Positions 35,375-48,100 of a stretch of 64,000 bases of DNA are shown piece by piece. The stretch is taken from the NCBI GenBank assembly GCA_029168955.1, contig JAPDOI010001716.1, positions 1 to 64,000 of the forward strand, in the 5' to 3' direction. The position numbers and the translations under genes were made by a program. The stretch's first letter is position 1. Every line of letters begins with the position of its first letter. Below the pieces are notes generated by a model, which was not told the origin of the DNA, searched no databases, and worked only from the letters and a program-made list of their open reading frames with translations. Origin of the DNA: Aplectana chamaeleonis. Its lineage: Eukaryota; Nematoda; Chromadorea; Rhabditida; Cosmocercidae.

Positions 35375-35765
35375 TATTTTTTTGTTTTCGGGAGTTGGTG
35401 TCTCTGGAATCGGGCGAATCCCTCTAGGAACGAAGTTATGACCCGTCAAAAACTTCCTAAAATTGAGCGGCGAAAACATAGTGGACGAATTGTCCGGGGC
35501 TTGTAGTTTCTGTGATTCGCAACAAATTTATGTGCGCGGACTTGAGTGAAGAGAGAGGCTGAAAAATAAGGGAAGAACGGTCGAAACTATGAATGATCGG
35601 AAATTCATCTCGCCGCTGTTGAGCTTGAAAGGCTCTCAAGGGGGCTTACCAAAGTGGCTTTTTGCTGTGAGCGCGCCAGACAAGCTTCTTCCTATATTTC
35701 GCTTTTTTGGAGAAATTGAAAGCTCGTACTCGTCTGGTGTTTTATAGGGTGAGTCTACTTCACAA
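35375..35765. mobile_element. family B body without recognisable termini
   Basis: The body has gtctctggaatcg, gaacgaagttatgac, gtggacgaattgtccggggc and ttcgcttttttggagaaatt. It is an old copy. Confidence 0.5.
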
Positions 35766-35823
35766 ATATGTGGAGATCTCTGCAACCTCATGGGTAACAT
35801 TTGAATGAATTAAGGCATGGTTG

Positions 35824-36269
35824 AAAGGCAGCAGACATGCTCAAAATGGTATGGATTTTGTGTCATAAATCGAAGGTTTGAAACTATTAGTATGGGAAAC
35901 CAACGAAAAACCCGACGAAAACTGCATGCAAATACAGGAATAACGGCTGTTTTTGTAATGGGGTAAAATTGGACGAGTTATGCCCGAGCGGTTGAAATAG
36001 CTAATATTAAAGCGGTTGGGATAGCGAAGCCGTTAGACTCTCACAGCCTGTACTAGAACGCTCACCTCGTTGGAAGCTTCAGAAACGAGCCGAAGTGATT
36101 GTATTCGTTTGAGGGGGCTCATTGGCGTGGCTGACCAAAATTTTCGACTCAAATTTAGTAGTTTTCCCTGGTTTTTGACGATTCCATCGGCGTGAGCGTC
36201 TTACTAGTGGCCATACGACCAAGTAGCGTAGTTATGTCAACAATTTTTGCGAGCGTGTCTGCTGCCTTT
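35824..36269. mobile_element. family E TIR element, copy 1
   Basis: The termini are AAAGGCAGCAGACATGCTC and GAGCGTGTCTGCTGCCTTT. The interior (aatggtatggattttgtgtc, atcgaaggtttg, acgagttatgcc) matches 47628-48143. Confidence 0.75.
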
Positions 36270-36432
36270 AACAAAATGACCGTAGAAAGATGGGAGTGTC
36301 AATTTTTTTGCCTGTGAAAGGGAAATGATTTGCCCGCTCGCATACATGTCTCAAACACTCTGGGGGCGGAACTTCCCATGGATTTCTATCGAATCTTTTG
36401 ATTTTGCTTTGTTTGTGATCTCGGTTTTATAG

Positions 36433-36525
36433 GTGGGATCAGCTGCGAACGACAAGAGGAGACATATACGAGACTTACGAGGCTACTCCTTGGAATCGTC
36501 GCCGTTCAAAGTCATGATCTTTTAA
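36433..36525 (+). CDS. possible terminal exon, unknown
   Basis: A strong acceptor (gtttgtgatctcggttttatag) is followed by 30 codons (VGSAANDKRRHIRDLRGYSL onward) and TAA. A second frame (WDQLRTTRGDIYETYEATPW onward) is open to 36520. No donor partner was found. Confidence 0.2.
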   Translation: MGSAANDKRRHIRDLRGYSLESSPFKVMIF

Positions 36526-36529
36526 GGAG

Positions 36530-38680
36530 AATGACCCCGCTGGCCTTGAGTTTTGAGCAAATCTGAAGGGAACAATGAGATCATCAGGCAATTCTTTTCA
36601 AAACAGGCAAGAGAACTAAAAAATAATTTTTCGGATGGACTGTGTCTTCGAGTTTCTATCGCCGCGGCATTTACACGTGATCACATCACCTACCTGAATC
36701 GACGATAAGCAGGATTATCCGTATTTCCTTGTTCCTCGTTCAGTAATTTAGAGAAGAGAAGTGAAGGGATCACGTGTAAAGAGACATCTGAGAGGATAAG
36801 TTCTGCTACATGAATGGAGGGGTGCTACAAAAGGCTTAATGAGGGCATGCTCCCAATTATCGATATTTTTGTTCACAGGCAAGACGCTATTCAAAATTAC
36901 TTTTTACTAAACCAGTGGGCTGACAACCTCATGTTCTGGGAAAGGCACTGGAATCACAGGCAAAACGTCCTCTAAGACGCAAATCAGCTGTCCGTGAGCG
37001 TCTGTGAAACCACTATTATATCGCCAATGGCTAGCTTTGCCATCATCGGCTTTTTATACAGTTTTACGAGCAGATCAACACCCGGAAAACTGGCTACGAG
37101 TGCCTAGCTGCTTTGTGGCCACTATTATGATCTGGCTAGAATCAATTTCACTGTTTTTTGTTTAACATACACAAAGCAAGAAAATATATTTGCTTAGAAA
37201 CCTTCAAATGTGGTTGAGCCACCAACAGCCAGGTGGGGCAGAAGTCTGTCCCCATGCAAATTTAGGTGCGATGGACATGCCAACAATGAAATTTAGTTGA
37301 GCTAAATGGACCAGGAATGTCAATCATGAGTAAATTTGGGTGTGAACCGACTTCTGCCGCACCTTGCTCTCAGTGGTCATGCCTACCAATAGAGAAAGCC
37401 GATGAATTCCGATCTTTTGGCCTGACCCCACATCCTAAGCCATTTGTTCAGGTCCATAATTCTGCCTTGCTGGAATGGACTTTCGAATCTGCACCTTAGT
37501 ATTTCCTTGAACAGACTAGTGTTTCTCCCATATTGCTTCTCCCCCCCCCCCCCTACTCCTTTATGCAACAGATACGAGTTTCGCAGAGCAGACATTTTGC
37601 AGCTGACAGTTAGAGATGAATTTCACATTTAATCAGAAATTTTATGTACTTCAGTCGGCGTTTGCTGAGATCCACAGATGGCATGTCATTTGGGAAATCT
37701 TCCATAGAAACCTTTAAATTCATGGCTATGGACTGCCTAGTCTAGTTTCAAAATCGGACTACCTTGTCTTCCAGTTCGTCACCTATGTAGGGCTCTCTGG
37801 AGATCTTGACTTGGTATTTATTGTGGTAACAATTTGGTACCCTTCCCTTCTCTGGAACCAGAAGTGCTTCACATGAATGATCAATCTGAAGCTCCCCTGC
37901 TCAGCCTATGCGAGGCGGAAATTGCTCCCGCTTGTTACGTATTACCTAAAATCAATGCACTCATATACAATCCCATATGAACATACAATCTTGAGGCTTA
38001 TTGTGCGGGGTGAACTTGACCAGATGTTCCTCAGTTTGACTTCAATCAGATGAGTTCAAACCGAAACCATAACATGTATGTCTAGGTAGGTTTCCCCCTA
38101 ACTCCTTCAGACTGATTATTTTGTCATGGTGGTTCACCTATGAGGTGCATGTATCGCAATAATGCTGTCAACTAATTCACATAGACGATTATGTATCCTT
38201 TTCTCTTATACATTTAAATTCTCTCTCATACGGTCTGGTAAGTGAATTACCAACTCTGCCATAGTGCAACCCCGAAAAAAAATCCTTTAATTCATTGAAG
38301 CAAGAGAATGCGTCATGTTAGATAGTGCTGCACATTTAAATGACTTGAAACTTCACTCACAATTACACACAGGTTGACTAAGGTCTGGGTAATTCCTAAT
38401 AAGCTCTGCATTCGTAAACTCTCCAGGAGCGGGCGGTATTTTTTTGTCTCAAAGTCATTAACAGCAATCAAATATATGAATTTCACCATGATCGACCGCC
38501 CGAAACTGGCAATGATCGAGCTGGAGAACTCTTAAAAAATGGCCAGAGAGAGAATGCTAAAGCATATCGATATCAGTGCCATTAAAATACCGCCACAAAT
38601 TCTCGTTTGAAAAAAAAGCAAATGTATCGTTTAATTCTACTTTTTGCGTTTTGCTCATAGCTGGGTACAATGTGAGAGCT
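36530..38680. other. unique sequence, no gene recognised
   Basis: It holds a short inverted pair (37230-37262 and 37325-37366, tggggcagaagtctgtcccc / accgacttctgccgcacctt) and a poly-C run at 37543. No coding exon is convincing. Confidence 0.3.
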
Positions 38681-38681
38681 C

Positions 38682-39185
38682 AAAGGCAGTGTTCCTGGGG
38701 TGTCAGTGATCCCTCCGAAACTGCGAGTTTCGAAAAGATTACTACCCTCCCAGATGATTATCGTATTCAAGTTCCACCCAAAATAAGGTTGCTCAGTACT
38801 GAGTTAACGAATAGTGAAGAAACAGCGAACAAAAGCGCTCAGAATGAGCTAAAATAGCGGGTTTTACCGTAAGTAGAGGTTCAGGGCGCGAATTAGCTTA
38901 CGCACCCTGCTAATGTCGAAATGTGCCCGAATCATGGTAGACGTGGCGGAGTTGCTTGGCAATTTGCCATCGGAAACGTGCGCGGCTCCACAAGCTCTTC
39001 AGAGCGGGGGACGAGGCGGGCATATCAGGCGTTCTGGGCTAACGAAATCTATACTTAATGGCCGTTTTTATCGATTTCTGACCCGTTTTCGCTGCTTTCA
39101 TCGACGCTTTCCCCTCCAGCATTTGCCAGCGTAGTGTTTCTCACTGAGAACTCGAAAACGAGATTTATCGTGAACACTGCCTTTG
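38682..39185. mobile_element. family A element, same subfamily as 5930-6393
   Basis: The termini are AAAGGCAGTGTTCCTGG and ATCGTGAACACTGCCTTTGAG. It is colinear with 5930-6393 through the interior. Confidence 0.75.
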
Positions 39186-39189
39186 AGAC

Positions 39190-40130
39190 AGCTGCGCACC
39201 AGATAGAAAAGCGCATCCCAACCTGAACCCACCTCCTCCATCAAAACATTTTCAGTTGTTTGCTTTTTGTTTCTGAGAAGGGTTGACTAGTGCGCGAAAA
39301 TGGACCATTCATTGTGGTGACTTGACGTACACTATCATGAAGGATATGCTCCAAATGGCGCAGGTAGCCGACAGCTGACGTTTCATCTGCGACGCAGGTT
39401 CGGCCGAGTTTCCCCAAAGGTATGAGCAAGGCGTAGACGATTAACGTCAAGCCCGTCGAGAGATGACGGAATTCCATCATAATGTCCACCCACGCATAAA
39501 ATTTATGGAACCCGACGCGAAAATGCAAGAAGTGCGGACTGGATTTAGGTCATCACTCTGTTATATATCCCCAAGGGTGCGGTTCCAGTTCGGCTTTCTG
39601 TAACGAAGGCCAGCAGTTAAATCTAGCCGAGCAATTCCTTCTCTCTAGTCAGCCAAGTGATGAATTTAAACATTAGATGATTCGATGGCGCATTCTGAGA
39701 AAATCACCTCAGCTCCCATTTCTGCTCTTTTCAGTCATAACATGCTCTCAGGGCAGGTTTCACTTCAATGACCGCTCAAAATGCGCGAATGCTAATTGAG
39801 ACACGATATCGTTTGACTGTCGCTATTCGTAAGGCTCCATCCATACGTGGCGAGAGCGTGCGATTACGCAAAATCAATGGTCATCGTAGACACACGATTT
39901 GCTTAGCCGCTCACAGGCGCTCCCTCTCGCGCGCCCTTGCCCGCTCGCTCTCGCACGCTTACGCCAGCACCACGAAGCAAGCAGCAAGTTTCGAGCTTAC
40001 TGCTCCATCACTAAAGCTGGTTACACTAAACCTGTAGCAAAACTACTGGCCTTGTTTTTCATAACCCCCCACCACTGAGATCGAAAACCGTGGGAAATCA
40101 TCAGCCGTTGCGCCGACTCGAGGGATCGAT
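39190..40130. other. no gene seen
   Basis: Frames 39241-39528 (-) and 39768-40037 (+) lack recognised motifs. 39890-39970 is rich in cgctcgctctcgcac-type simple sequence. Confidence 0.3.
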
Positions 40131-40132
40131 CA

Positions 40133-40484
40133 AGCGCTATTCATACTACTCAACGCCAGCGCGGCACGCGCGTGCCGCGCTGGCGTGGCGTTAGTGTATG
40201 AATGGCTTGACGCCTCGCCCGCGCGGCACGCGCGTCACGCTCCGCCATGGCGTTGCTGCTGCAGTATTCATACTGCCAACCGGAACGCCTTGGCGTTTTC
40301 ATCCACTGATATTATTTATTGATCGTCTCATTCATTCCAGCTTCACCGCTCCGCCATGGTGTCGCCGCTGTAGTGTTCATAGTTTCCGCAAGCGCGGCAC
40401 GCGCGTAGAAAGTATTCATACACAAACGCCACGCCAGCGCGGCACGCGCGTGCCGCGCTGGCGTTGAGTAGTATGAATAGCGCC
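40133..40484. mobile_element. Harbinger-like element with palindromic TIRs, TCA duplication
   Basis: The arms of about 70 bp are nearly identical inverted copies (GCGCTATTCATACTACTCAA...). Each contains a perfect 34-bp palindrome (ACGCCAGCGCGGCACGC followed by its complement). TCA lies on both sides. A single related end preceded by TAA occurs at 56674. Confidence 0.75.
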
Positions 40485-40812
40485 TCACCCGATCAAATGT
40501 TTTCAATCGAATCAACACGAGGTGGGGGGGGGTTGCATGTGTTAATTTGCGGACACGGGATGCTCCGGCGTTGAGGAGCGTCGAGAGGCGCACAACAGCG
40601 GGAACGCCTGCTCTCGCGACGTATGGACGCTGCTTAAGTGTGCCAACTGTCGACAGTGCTAGTACCTCAGATGCTCATTAAAGATTATGAAATGGAATCC
40701 CAAATATGATGTATTGGATTGGGAATGCGTTTCCGCGTTCATTTTTTCGAATTGGAGATTGCGCCCCAAATTTGGCGGCACATCATAGCAACGGCGTTAA
40801 TCTTGAAGAGAT

Positions 40813-40910
40813 TTTGCGTTCTCTATTGGAGGTTGGCGCAAGCTCGGTGCACCAACGTTATAGCATATGGCACCGAGTTTGCGCCAACCTTCAACAGTGA
40901 ACGCGAAGTC
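40813..40910. repeat. palindromic repeat J, copy 2
   Basis: ggttggcgcaagctcggtgc pairs with gcaccgagtttgcgccaacc around a short loop. It is the best-preserved copy. Confidence 0.7.
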
Positions 40911-41644
40911 TCTTCCGGATCCACGCCGACGTTATATCAGAGACCAAAATCAAAAGATCGAAAGATTTTTGACATCTGCTATTTTCGAATATCTTTGCTT
41001 TCGGCGAACTTTTGATATAATATTAACGGTCGTAATGCCAATGTAATAAAGTATGATACAGAACTATAACGCAAATGTAAATAGATTGATGAGGAAAATT
41101 ATTCAGCAGTATTCACTATCTGCGACTTTTCATCTCTTCTTGAACTCTTTCATTTTCTTCGTCGTTCTCGATGTTCTTTTAACGATTTTTGTCTTTTGCA
41201 GGATTGATCGTTTTCTTGGAAGTAGAAACATGTTTCATAGCGGTCGAAGATCTATCATCTGAGGTCCTAAATGGGTCTATCAGGTGCTGTTCTTGAAAGC
41301 CAGTTCGGGATCACAGTACAAGCCTGTTAAAAAATTTAAAAGTTGGGATTAGGCATCTATCGAGGTCGAAAGCTCGAGGTAGACTCTGTGAGAGAAGAGA
41401 CTGGATGGTATCATGGCATCCACCTTACGCGACATCCTGGGGATTAGAGGAGAACATAAGGAATTTCATAAAACGTTGGTGATTCCGTTGCTTCATTTTT
41501 CTGAAGAATTCATTTAGATACCTCTCAGGTGTCCGACAATGCTGCGTAGCGTCGATGTCCTGGCTCTGTAATCTTTGCATGTCGTCCCATCAAATGTCTT
41601 TCGATGAGAGCAAGCATCCAAAGAAAAGGCTTACATAGACCACG

Positions 41645-41779
41645 GAGCAAGTGCACTAGACTCAACAGCAATAAAAAAGTCGTTTTCTTAGCTGAACCTA
41701 AGTCTTTCTAGTTCGGAGCACCGCATTAAGCTGAGAAAACGACTTTTTCCCATTGCTGTTGAGTCTAGTGCACTCGCTC
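41645..41779. repeat. hairpin with ~49-bp arms
   Basis: gagcaagtgcactagactca... at 41645-41693 is inverted at 41729-41779 with few mismatches and a 35-base loop. Confidence 0.85.
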
Positions 41780-42253
41780 AGTCGCCCATGCTAGTTTTGT
41801 CTTCTGATGCCTTGCTCTCGTCGTAAGCCATTTGATAGGACGACAAGAGAAGACTCCAGAGCCACGGTTCACAGCATTGAACCACACCTGGAAAATCTCC
41901 AAATGAATTTTTCATGAGAATAATTTTGCGAAAGCACCTTCGTTTCACGGAACTTCTTTAGTTTTCCTCTAATGTTGTGAGCATTGAGCCTCAGAATGTT
42001 GCGTAAGGTGCGTGTTGTGATGCGATCTAATATTGCTCTTATCTCACAAAATATTTCTCGAGCTTCCGCTCCTCATATAAATATGTCTAATGCCAGCCTT
42101 CAGAACTATTCAAACGGCTTGCATTGTGATCTTGAATTGGCTTCCAAGAACGGCTCCTGGTGGGCGCATTTCAGAACCTCAGATTATAGATTTTCGATCA
42201 CGATTCAACAAATTAGTGCTTCCAAGTAAACGGATAGCTCTGGGAAGTAAAAA

Positions 42254-42791
42254 AATCATTAAAGACAGTGGTCGCGATCAGATATGCTTGTCTTCTTTAC
42301 CTCTATAAGCCCTTTTCTGGGTTTCGAGTAGCAGGACCTAAAGGAAAAAATCGCGAAAAAACCGCTGTTTTGGGCCAAATTTCTTGTCTTTTGGTGGTGG
42401 ACGAGTCCACTACACATCATCGGCATCGATGATCTCGAATAACAAGAACATCAGGTGGCTTGAAATTGAATTCCAATCAATGAACATTACTCATCTAGTC
42501 GACAACATTGACTGAAGTGCTTGATTTCATTGTTCAATTGTTTTTATTAGGTAAATTTGCGTTTATTTCTTCCTCTGAATGTCGATGATTTTTGACTGCT
42601 CGGCATGAGACTGCGATCTTTTTCGTCGTCGCTGTGCACGTGTGCACGAACTGGCATCTGTGGGCCCTAGAAACTCTAATTCTAGCCCATTTTTCATCGC
42701 GCTACCTTCATAAATTTTCAGCTGCTATCGATATAAGCCGTTTTTTGTAGTTTTTCGATAACGTTTTTCATCGTGACCGCTGCCTTTAAGC
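42254..42791. mobile_element. family A element, same subfamily as 59776-60335
   Basis: The termini are AAAGACAGTGGTCGCGATC and TTTCATCGTGACCGCTGCCTTT. It is colinear with 59776-60335 (gatatgcttgtcttctttac, catcatcggcatcgatgatc, gactgctcggc). Confidence 0.75.
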
Positions 42792-42799
42792 GAATAGCG

Positions 42800-44140
42800 C
42801 AAACGTCAGAGAAAATGAACGCGTTCAAGAAGGTAATAAAATCTGCAGATTGCGATTATTAAACAATAATTTTCTCCGCCAATGTACATTTGAGTTATAG
42901 CCCTGTTCTAGTACTACTACTTAATTATATCAGCATTATCACATCATATTGAAAGATAAAATTGATTGCCCCGACGGGGCGAAGATATTTGAAAAAAGAA
43001 TGTCAATAGGTTTCTAGCCGCTTCCGTAGACTCCTCGCATTCAGTTGCGCCTGGTTCATTCACCAGACTAAATGTGATCCGCAAACAATATGTATGTTCT
43101 CTATGAACGTGTCTTATGAAAATTAAGACTCTTATATCGCGAGAAAGCGTCGCCGCTTTCATTCTGGCTAGAAGTTTTGTACTTCATGTTCTAGAATCAG
43201 TTCGTATAGGTTTTGCAAAAAAAAAACTAGAATTTTGTAGATTACGTACATATGGCATATCCTATATCTGGCATGTGGTTCTCTGTTGACAGCTATGTAT
43301 GTAGGTTGTTAAGAGATGCGAGGCTATGTTAAAGGTCGTTTTATTAGTAATTATTGGTACCATTATCAGTGTTGTCGTGTGACATTTCTTCTTATACTCT
43401 CGACCTCAGTATTCCTCATTAAGCTGCCTCACGACTACATATGCACACACACCTTCATACGTCATTACTCCTTTCGGAATCGTGTTTATACTCTACATGT
43501 ACTACGTCTTATTAGGGACTGCTTTACCCACCCCGCGGCAATTTGGAAAACCATGTTGTCGTTGCTGTAGGTCTGTGACAGTACATGGATGACCAGTGCT
43601 TGAAATTTCCTAAATGGCTGCGGGGATTGGAAAAATGGCATTTTCATTGCTTCACAAAAAGTTAAGGGTACCTACCCATCAGGGAATTTTCGGAGTGTTC
43701 AGAGAAAAATTTTCTGATTCTGCTCAAAACTTTCAACTGGGAGTGGTGTAGGGCGCTGAACCCGGATCTGGGGTCTATTTGTCGCCAGATTTAGGGCTAC
43801 TGTAGGTTACTATAGGCATAATGCCTTTTAACTGGCGTGACTTACATTAAAATTTGGAAAATCGAAAAATGGATTTCACATTCGTGTCTCAAATAACACC
43901 CACAGAGAGATTTTGAGTCAATTCTGAGACTTCGACCCAGGTACCGTATACCTACCGTTGCATACCGTAATCCGAGGGAAATCGATAAACCGGCCACAGA
44001 TTTGTGTTGAGTAGCCCAAATAACCCCTATGCAGAAGTTTTCAGACGATTTCAGCGCAGCGTTCTCGAAATCGTCAAAAGTCGCGTTTGGCCGGCGAAAT
44101 CTCCCCATTCATAACCAGCACCCAAAAGAACACCTAGAAA
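42800..44140. other. no gene recognised
   Basis: The text at 44110-44147 (cagcacccaaaagaacacc) resembles 48228-48262 beside an E element. The rest is unique, AT-rich and without convincing exons. Confidence 0.3.
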
Positions 44141-44148
44141 CAAGTTTT

Positions 44149-44641
44149 AAAGGCACAGGACACCCAAAAAAATTAATTCTTAGATTTTATGCTTATCTTG
44201 GAGAGAGTCACACGCTGATCACAGTAGTATCTCTGAAACCGTCCAAGACCCCCTTTGAACAGAGTTATGGCTCTTCAAAGATGCCAAGGTTTTGAGGGTG
44301 AAAAATTGGTGGACGGGTTGTCTCGGGCCTGTATTTCTCTTCATTCGCAATCGCTGCGTGAGTGCGAGCCAGGATAAGGTAACAGCCCGGCAGTGGACTG
44401 AAGAACGACGATTTGTTAAGAATTCATCCATCCATTCAGCCGATATCGAGGTCGAAAATCCGGAAGGGGGTCGGGCCTGTGGTGGTGAGCGAAGGGGGCC
44501 GGGTCTTGGGTGGGCGCTTATATCTCGCTTATTTGGAGGAATTGAGGTCTCGCATTTGGCACGTGTCATACAGGAGGGGTCTTCTACTACACAATTACAT
44601 GAAAATCTCGAAATTCATATCTGAGGGTGTACTCTGCCTTT
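44149..44641. mobile_element. family C element, copy 1
   Basis: It begins AAAGGCACAGGACACCC and ends GGGTGTACTCTGCCTTT. The interior is colinear with 49372-49855 (ttatgcttatcttggagaga, gtggacgggttgtctcgggc, tatctcgcttatttggagga). Confidence 0.8.
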
Positions 44642-45146
44642 GAGCTCAATCCGAGACAATTTTTTGAACGCTTCAATAATTGCCATTCGTGTACGCTTTT
44701 TCTCTTTCAAAGCCATGAAAATTCCCACTTTTGGAAATCTCCTGTAAATCTCTGAGGCATATAGGGGATTTGGAAAACGGACAATCAATGCTGTGTCCCA
44801 TAACTACAGTTATCAAAACATGGTTTTATAAAACCTTCGGGAAAGGTAAGGTGAGCCGTAGTGATTAATAACAAGTAATCTCATGAATTGTCCCCTCATC
44901 ATGCTCGTAATTCTCAACACTTTACATGATAATAGGAATAATTTGTAACTCGATATTTTCTCGTTGACACGGAAAAAACAAACAGCTGCAGTTATCGAGT
45001 GAGATAGATGGGTGGCATTGTCATTAGCTCAGCGTCCTCCACTACTACATGTGTTTTTTGCACTTTGTCCTTCACATGCAGCTGATTTCTTATTCAACAT
45101 TTTCCTCTTGTCTCTAAAACATTCCTTTCGTTTAATTCGATTATTC

Positions 45147-48100
45147 TCAAGTCTCCTCACGCTTTCTCCTCGAAACAAACGAATTGCTCTGTGAAGCCTT
45201 AGAATATAGTAGATTCTTGTTATTGGGTGTCGCTCCGACGATGGAGTCATATTTTCTCATGGTTTGCATGCATGACTGAGAACAAGATTCCGGGATGGGA
45301 CTCCAATACCGCTTGTTTGTGGCTTCGTTCACTAGACGGGAGTATCGCGCGGTCAAGGCAATGACCTATCAACAATCATATCGGTTTGTGAACTCAAATT
45401 TTAAATGGAATCCATAGATACCTATTGGTAATAGAAACTCATTTACCTGAACACATTTCGTGGATTGTTGAATAGCGCATTAAAACCAGTGTTCACGATA
45501 AAGAACCGTATTCTAGTTTTCAAAGTTTTTTGACTAGGTAGGCCCACGATGTAGAGGTTAATAGTAAAAAAGTCTCCACAGAACTCTCAAATATCGGAGA
45601 AAAAAGTGTTCGAAGAAACCTCTGAAATACTTAAATACGCGTGTTCTGTGTCTTCCGGGAGACTGCAGACAATGCGTGAAACCTAACATCGGGAATGGTT
45701 TGCGATTCAAAATTCTCAGATAAGTGTCTCTGTTTTCTGTTTCTTTTACCAAAAACTCTTCGAAAATAAGATTGGCAAATGCACATGCTTGGATGTAAGA
45801 ATCTGTTGTGATGAGGAATATTCACAAATTCGACAATTGTTGCTCTGATGAAACGAACGCAGGGCAACTGTTATATGATTTGGGCGGGGTGATGCAATGG
45901 GTCGGCTGGCCCACGAGATTCTCACCCACTCCCTGGCTGTTTCTCCTCGTACTTCTTACGATCTTACTTTTCTTGGAGGGACTCAAACGTTACTTTTTTT
46001 TGCCAGAAAACGGGCAATATTTTCATTGCGAACACTGCCTTTAAAAAACTTTCGTCAAACCCTGAGAGGCTGATTGATGCTGAAGCGCTCCGCACTCAAA
46101 GCCTTTTGGGCTGTTGAGTGAAGTGAATGAAAGACATCTTACCAATAGGGACATAGTTTCCTCAGCTACTCTTATGGAAACCATTTTATATGAAAACCAT
46201 TTTATCACGCAGAGTTAAAGGCAGTGCTTACGATAATCTTCAATATAAAGATTAGTCGCTATATTGATTAAGTGGCCCCGGGTAGAACTAAAGCGACGTA
46301 GAATTTGAGAGAAATGCACCAGAAGTGCGCAAAATTCTTTAAAGGCATCGTACGCGCAGGTAACCGTATTTTATTTTGTCATGTTTTTGTGTAGCTTGGC
46401 CTCTCTAGTGAAAGAAAATGTTCAAGGGGTCCAAAAAGAAAAACCTACATTTGTAAAGAAAAGTCAATCGGAACACATTGTAAATACGGATTTGAATTTC
46501 GCGCCTAAACCCTTTCTGAAGTTTTTCTGCTTTTGGAGGCCTCGTCACTGTCATTTTCGGAGTTTTTCTGCATTTGGAGTTCGTGCCGCAACTATTTTTC
46601 ATGTTGTCTTACGGTCGCATCAACATTCTAGTAAAAAAGTGCTGGATGACTGGTTAGATTTGGTGGCGGATCTTCATTGTTGACGCCTTCCAACCTCATT
46701 GCCCCACGTTTTTGACGCGCCAAAGTTTACCAGTGTGGTCTACCGGGCTCACTCATGAAATTGAGCCTGAAAAATGAAAATTGATTTCCAGCACGAACGA
46801 TGCCTTTCATCTTACCCAGCCTCTTAAGTATCATGGGAAGTGTTTGTTGTGACAATGAAATCTTTTGTGGACCCGTCCTTTACAATTCTCTACCAACCGG
46901 AGAACTACGTAGTCCATGTTATAGAATAATGTCACTGAAATACGACGTTTTAATGCGTTTCTCGCCGTTTCTTCGTAATTTTGGTAACACTTGGAGACCA
47001 AAACATTGGTTCATGTGAAAAACTCGGGGGCGAAAATCATCGTGAACACCGCCTTTGAAGGCACAGTCCAAGCTCAGAGGTAATTTTCGATATTATGCTC
47101 CGGTCGCCGCGTGTAGCAACCCTGCCAAGCGCGAAATCTCAATTCTCTCAAATAAGCGAGAAAGAGCTAGGAAAAAGTCGACCCCGCCCCTGTGTAAGAA
47201 AAAATCGGTAACGTCCACCGACAAGCTTCCGGTCTCAATACTGAAGAGGAGCGCGATCGATTTCGCTCTTTCTTTTCGGTCTGGCTTTATTTTGTGACCT
47301 GCTTCAAAACGATAGCTGCGAATAACAAGAAAAAACAGGCTCGAGACAACTCGTCTGCGAACTTCTTGCCGTTCAATTTCAGAATCTTTGAGGGGCCATA
47401 ACTCCGTTCTTAGTGAGTTCTGAGCGATTCTTAAGACACTTTTGTGATCAGCGTAAGATTTTCTCCAAGACAAATAGAAAAAGGGTAATTCGTTTCTGAG
47501 GTTGGACTGTGCTTTCAAGGTGGGTTACAGCGCTTTCACTAGGGAAGCCCCGGAGAGCTACATGGAGTTTTCAAAAGCGGGCTACTGGTGGTTGGTAAAA
47601 AACAGTTTCAAGTATTCAAATTTTCCTTTAGGGCAACTTACACGCTCAGAAATGGTACCAATTTTATGACACAAATCGAAGGTTTGTAGGTGGTAGTATG
47701 GGAAGCTAACAAAAGAGGACAGACGAAAACTTGAGGCGAATAAAAGAATAGCGGGCTGTTTTCGATGTGGAGTGAAGGTGGACGAGTTACGCCGCTGAAT
47801 GCTCGCTCCGTTGAAATAGCGGCGCCAGCGGAAAAAATGGTTGTGATAGCGAAGCTAATAGACTTTTTCGGCTGGTTCCAGTATGCTTACGTCGTTGGAA
47901 GCTTGAGAAACTAGCTAAAATGACCGTATTCGAACGATCGATCTGGAATACTTTGTGTTGGAGGGTGGAGACTGCAAAGCGAATAGGAAGGGACTGCAAA
48001 ATTTTTTGGATTCGATATGGTTCAGATACGATAATTTTGACTCGTTTTCGGTGCTTGCAACGGCGTGAACATTTTATTTGGAGCAATACGATCTCACTAA

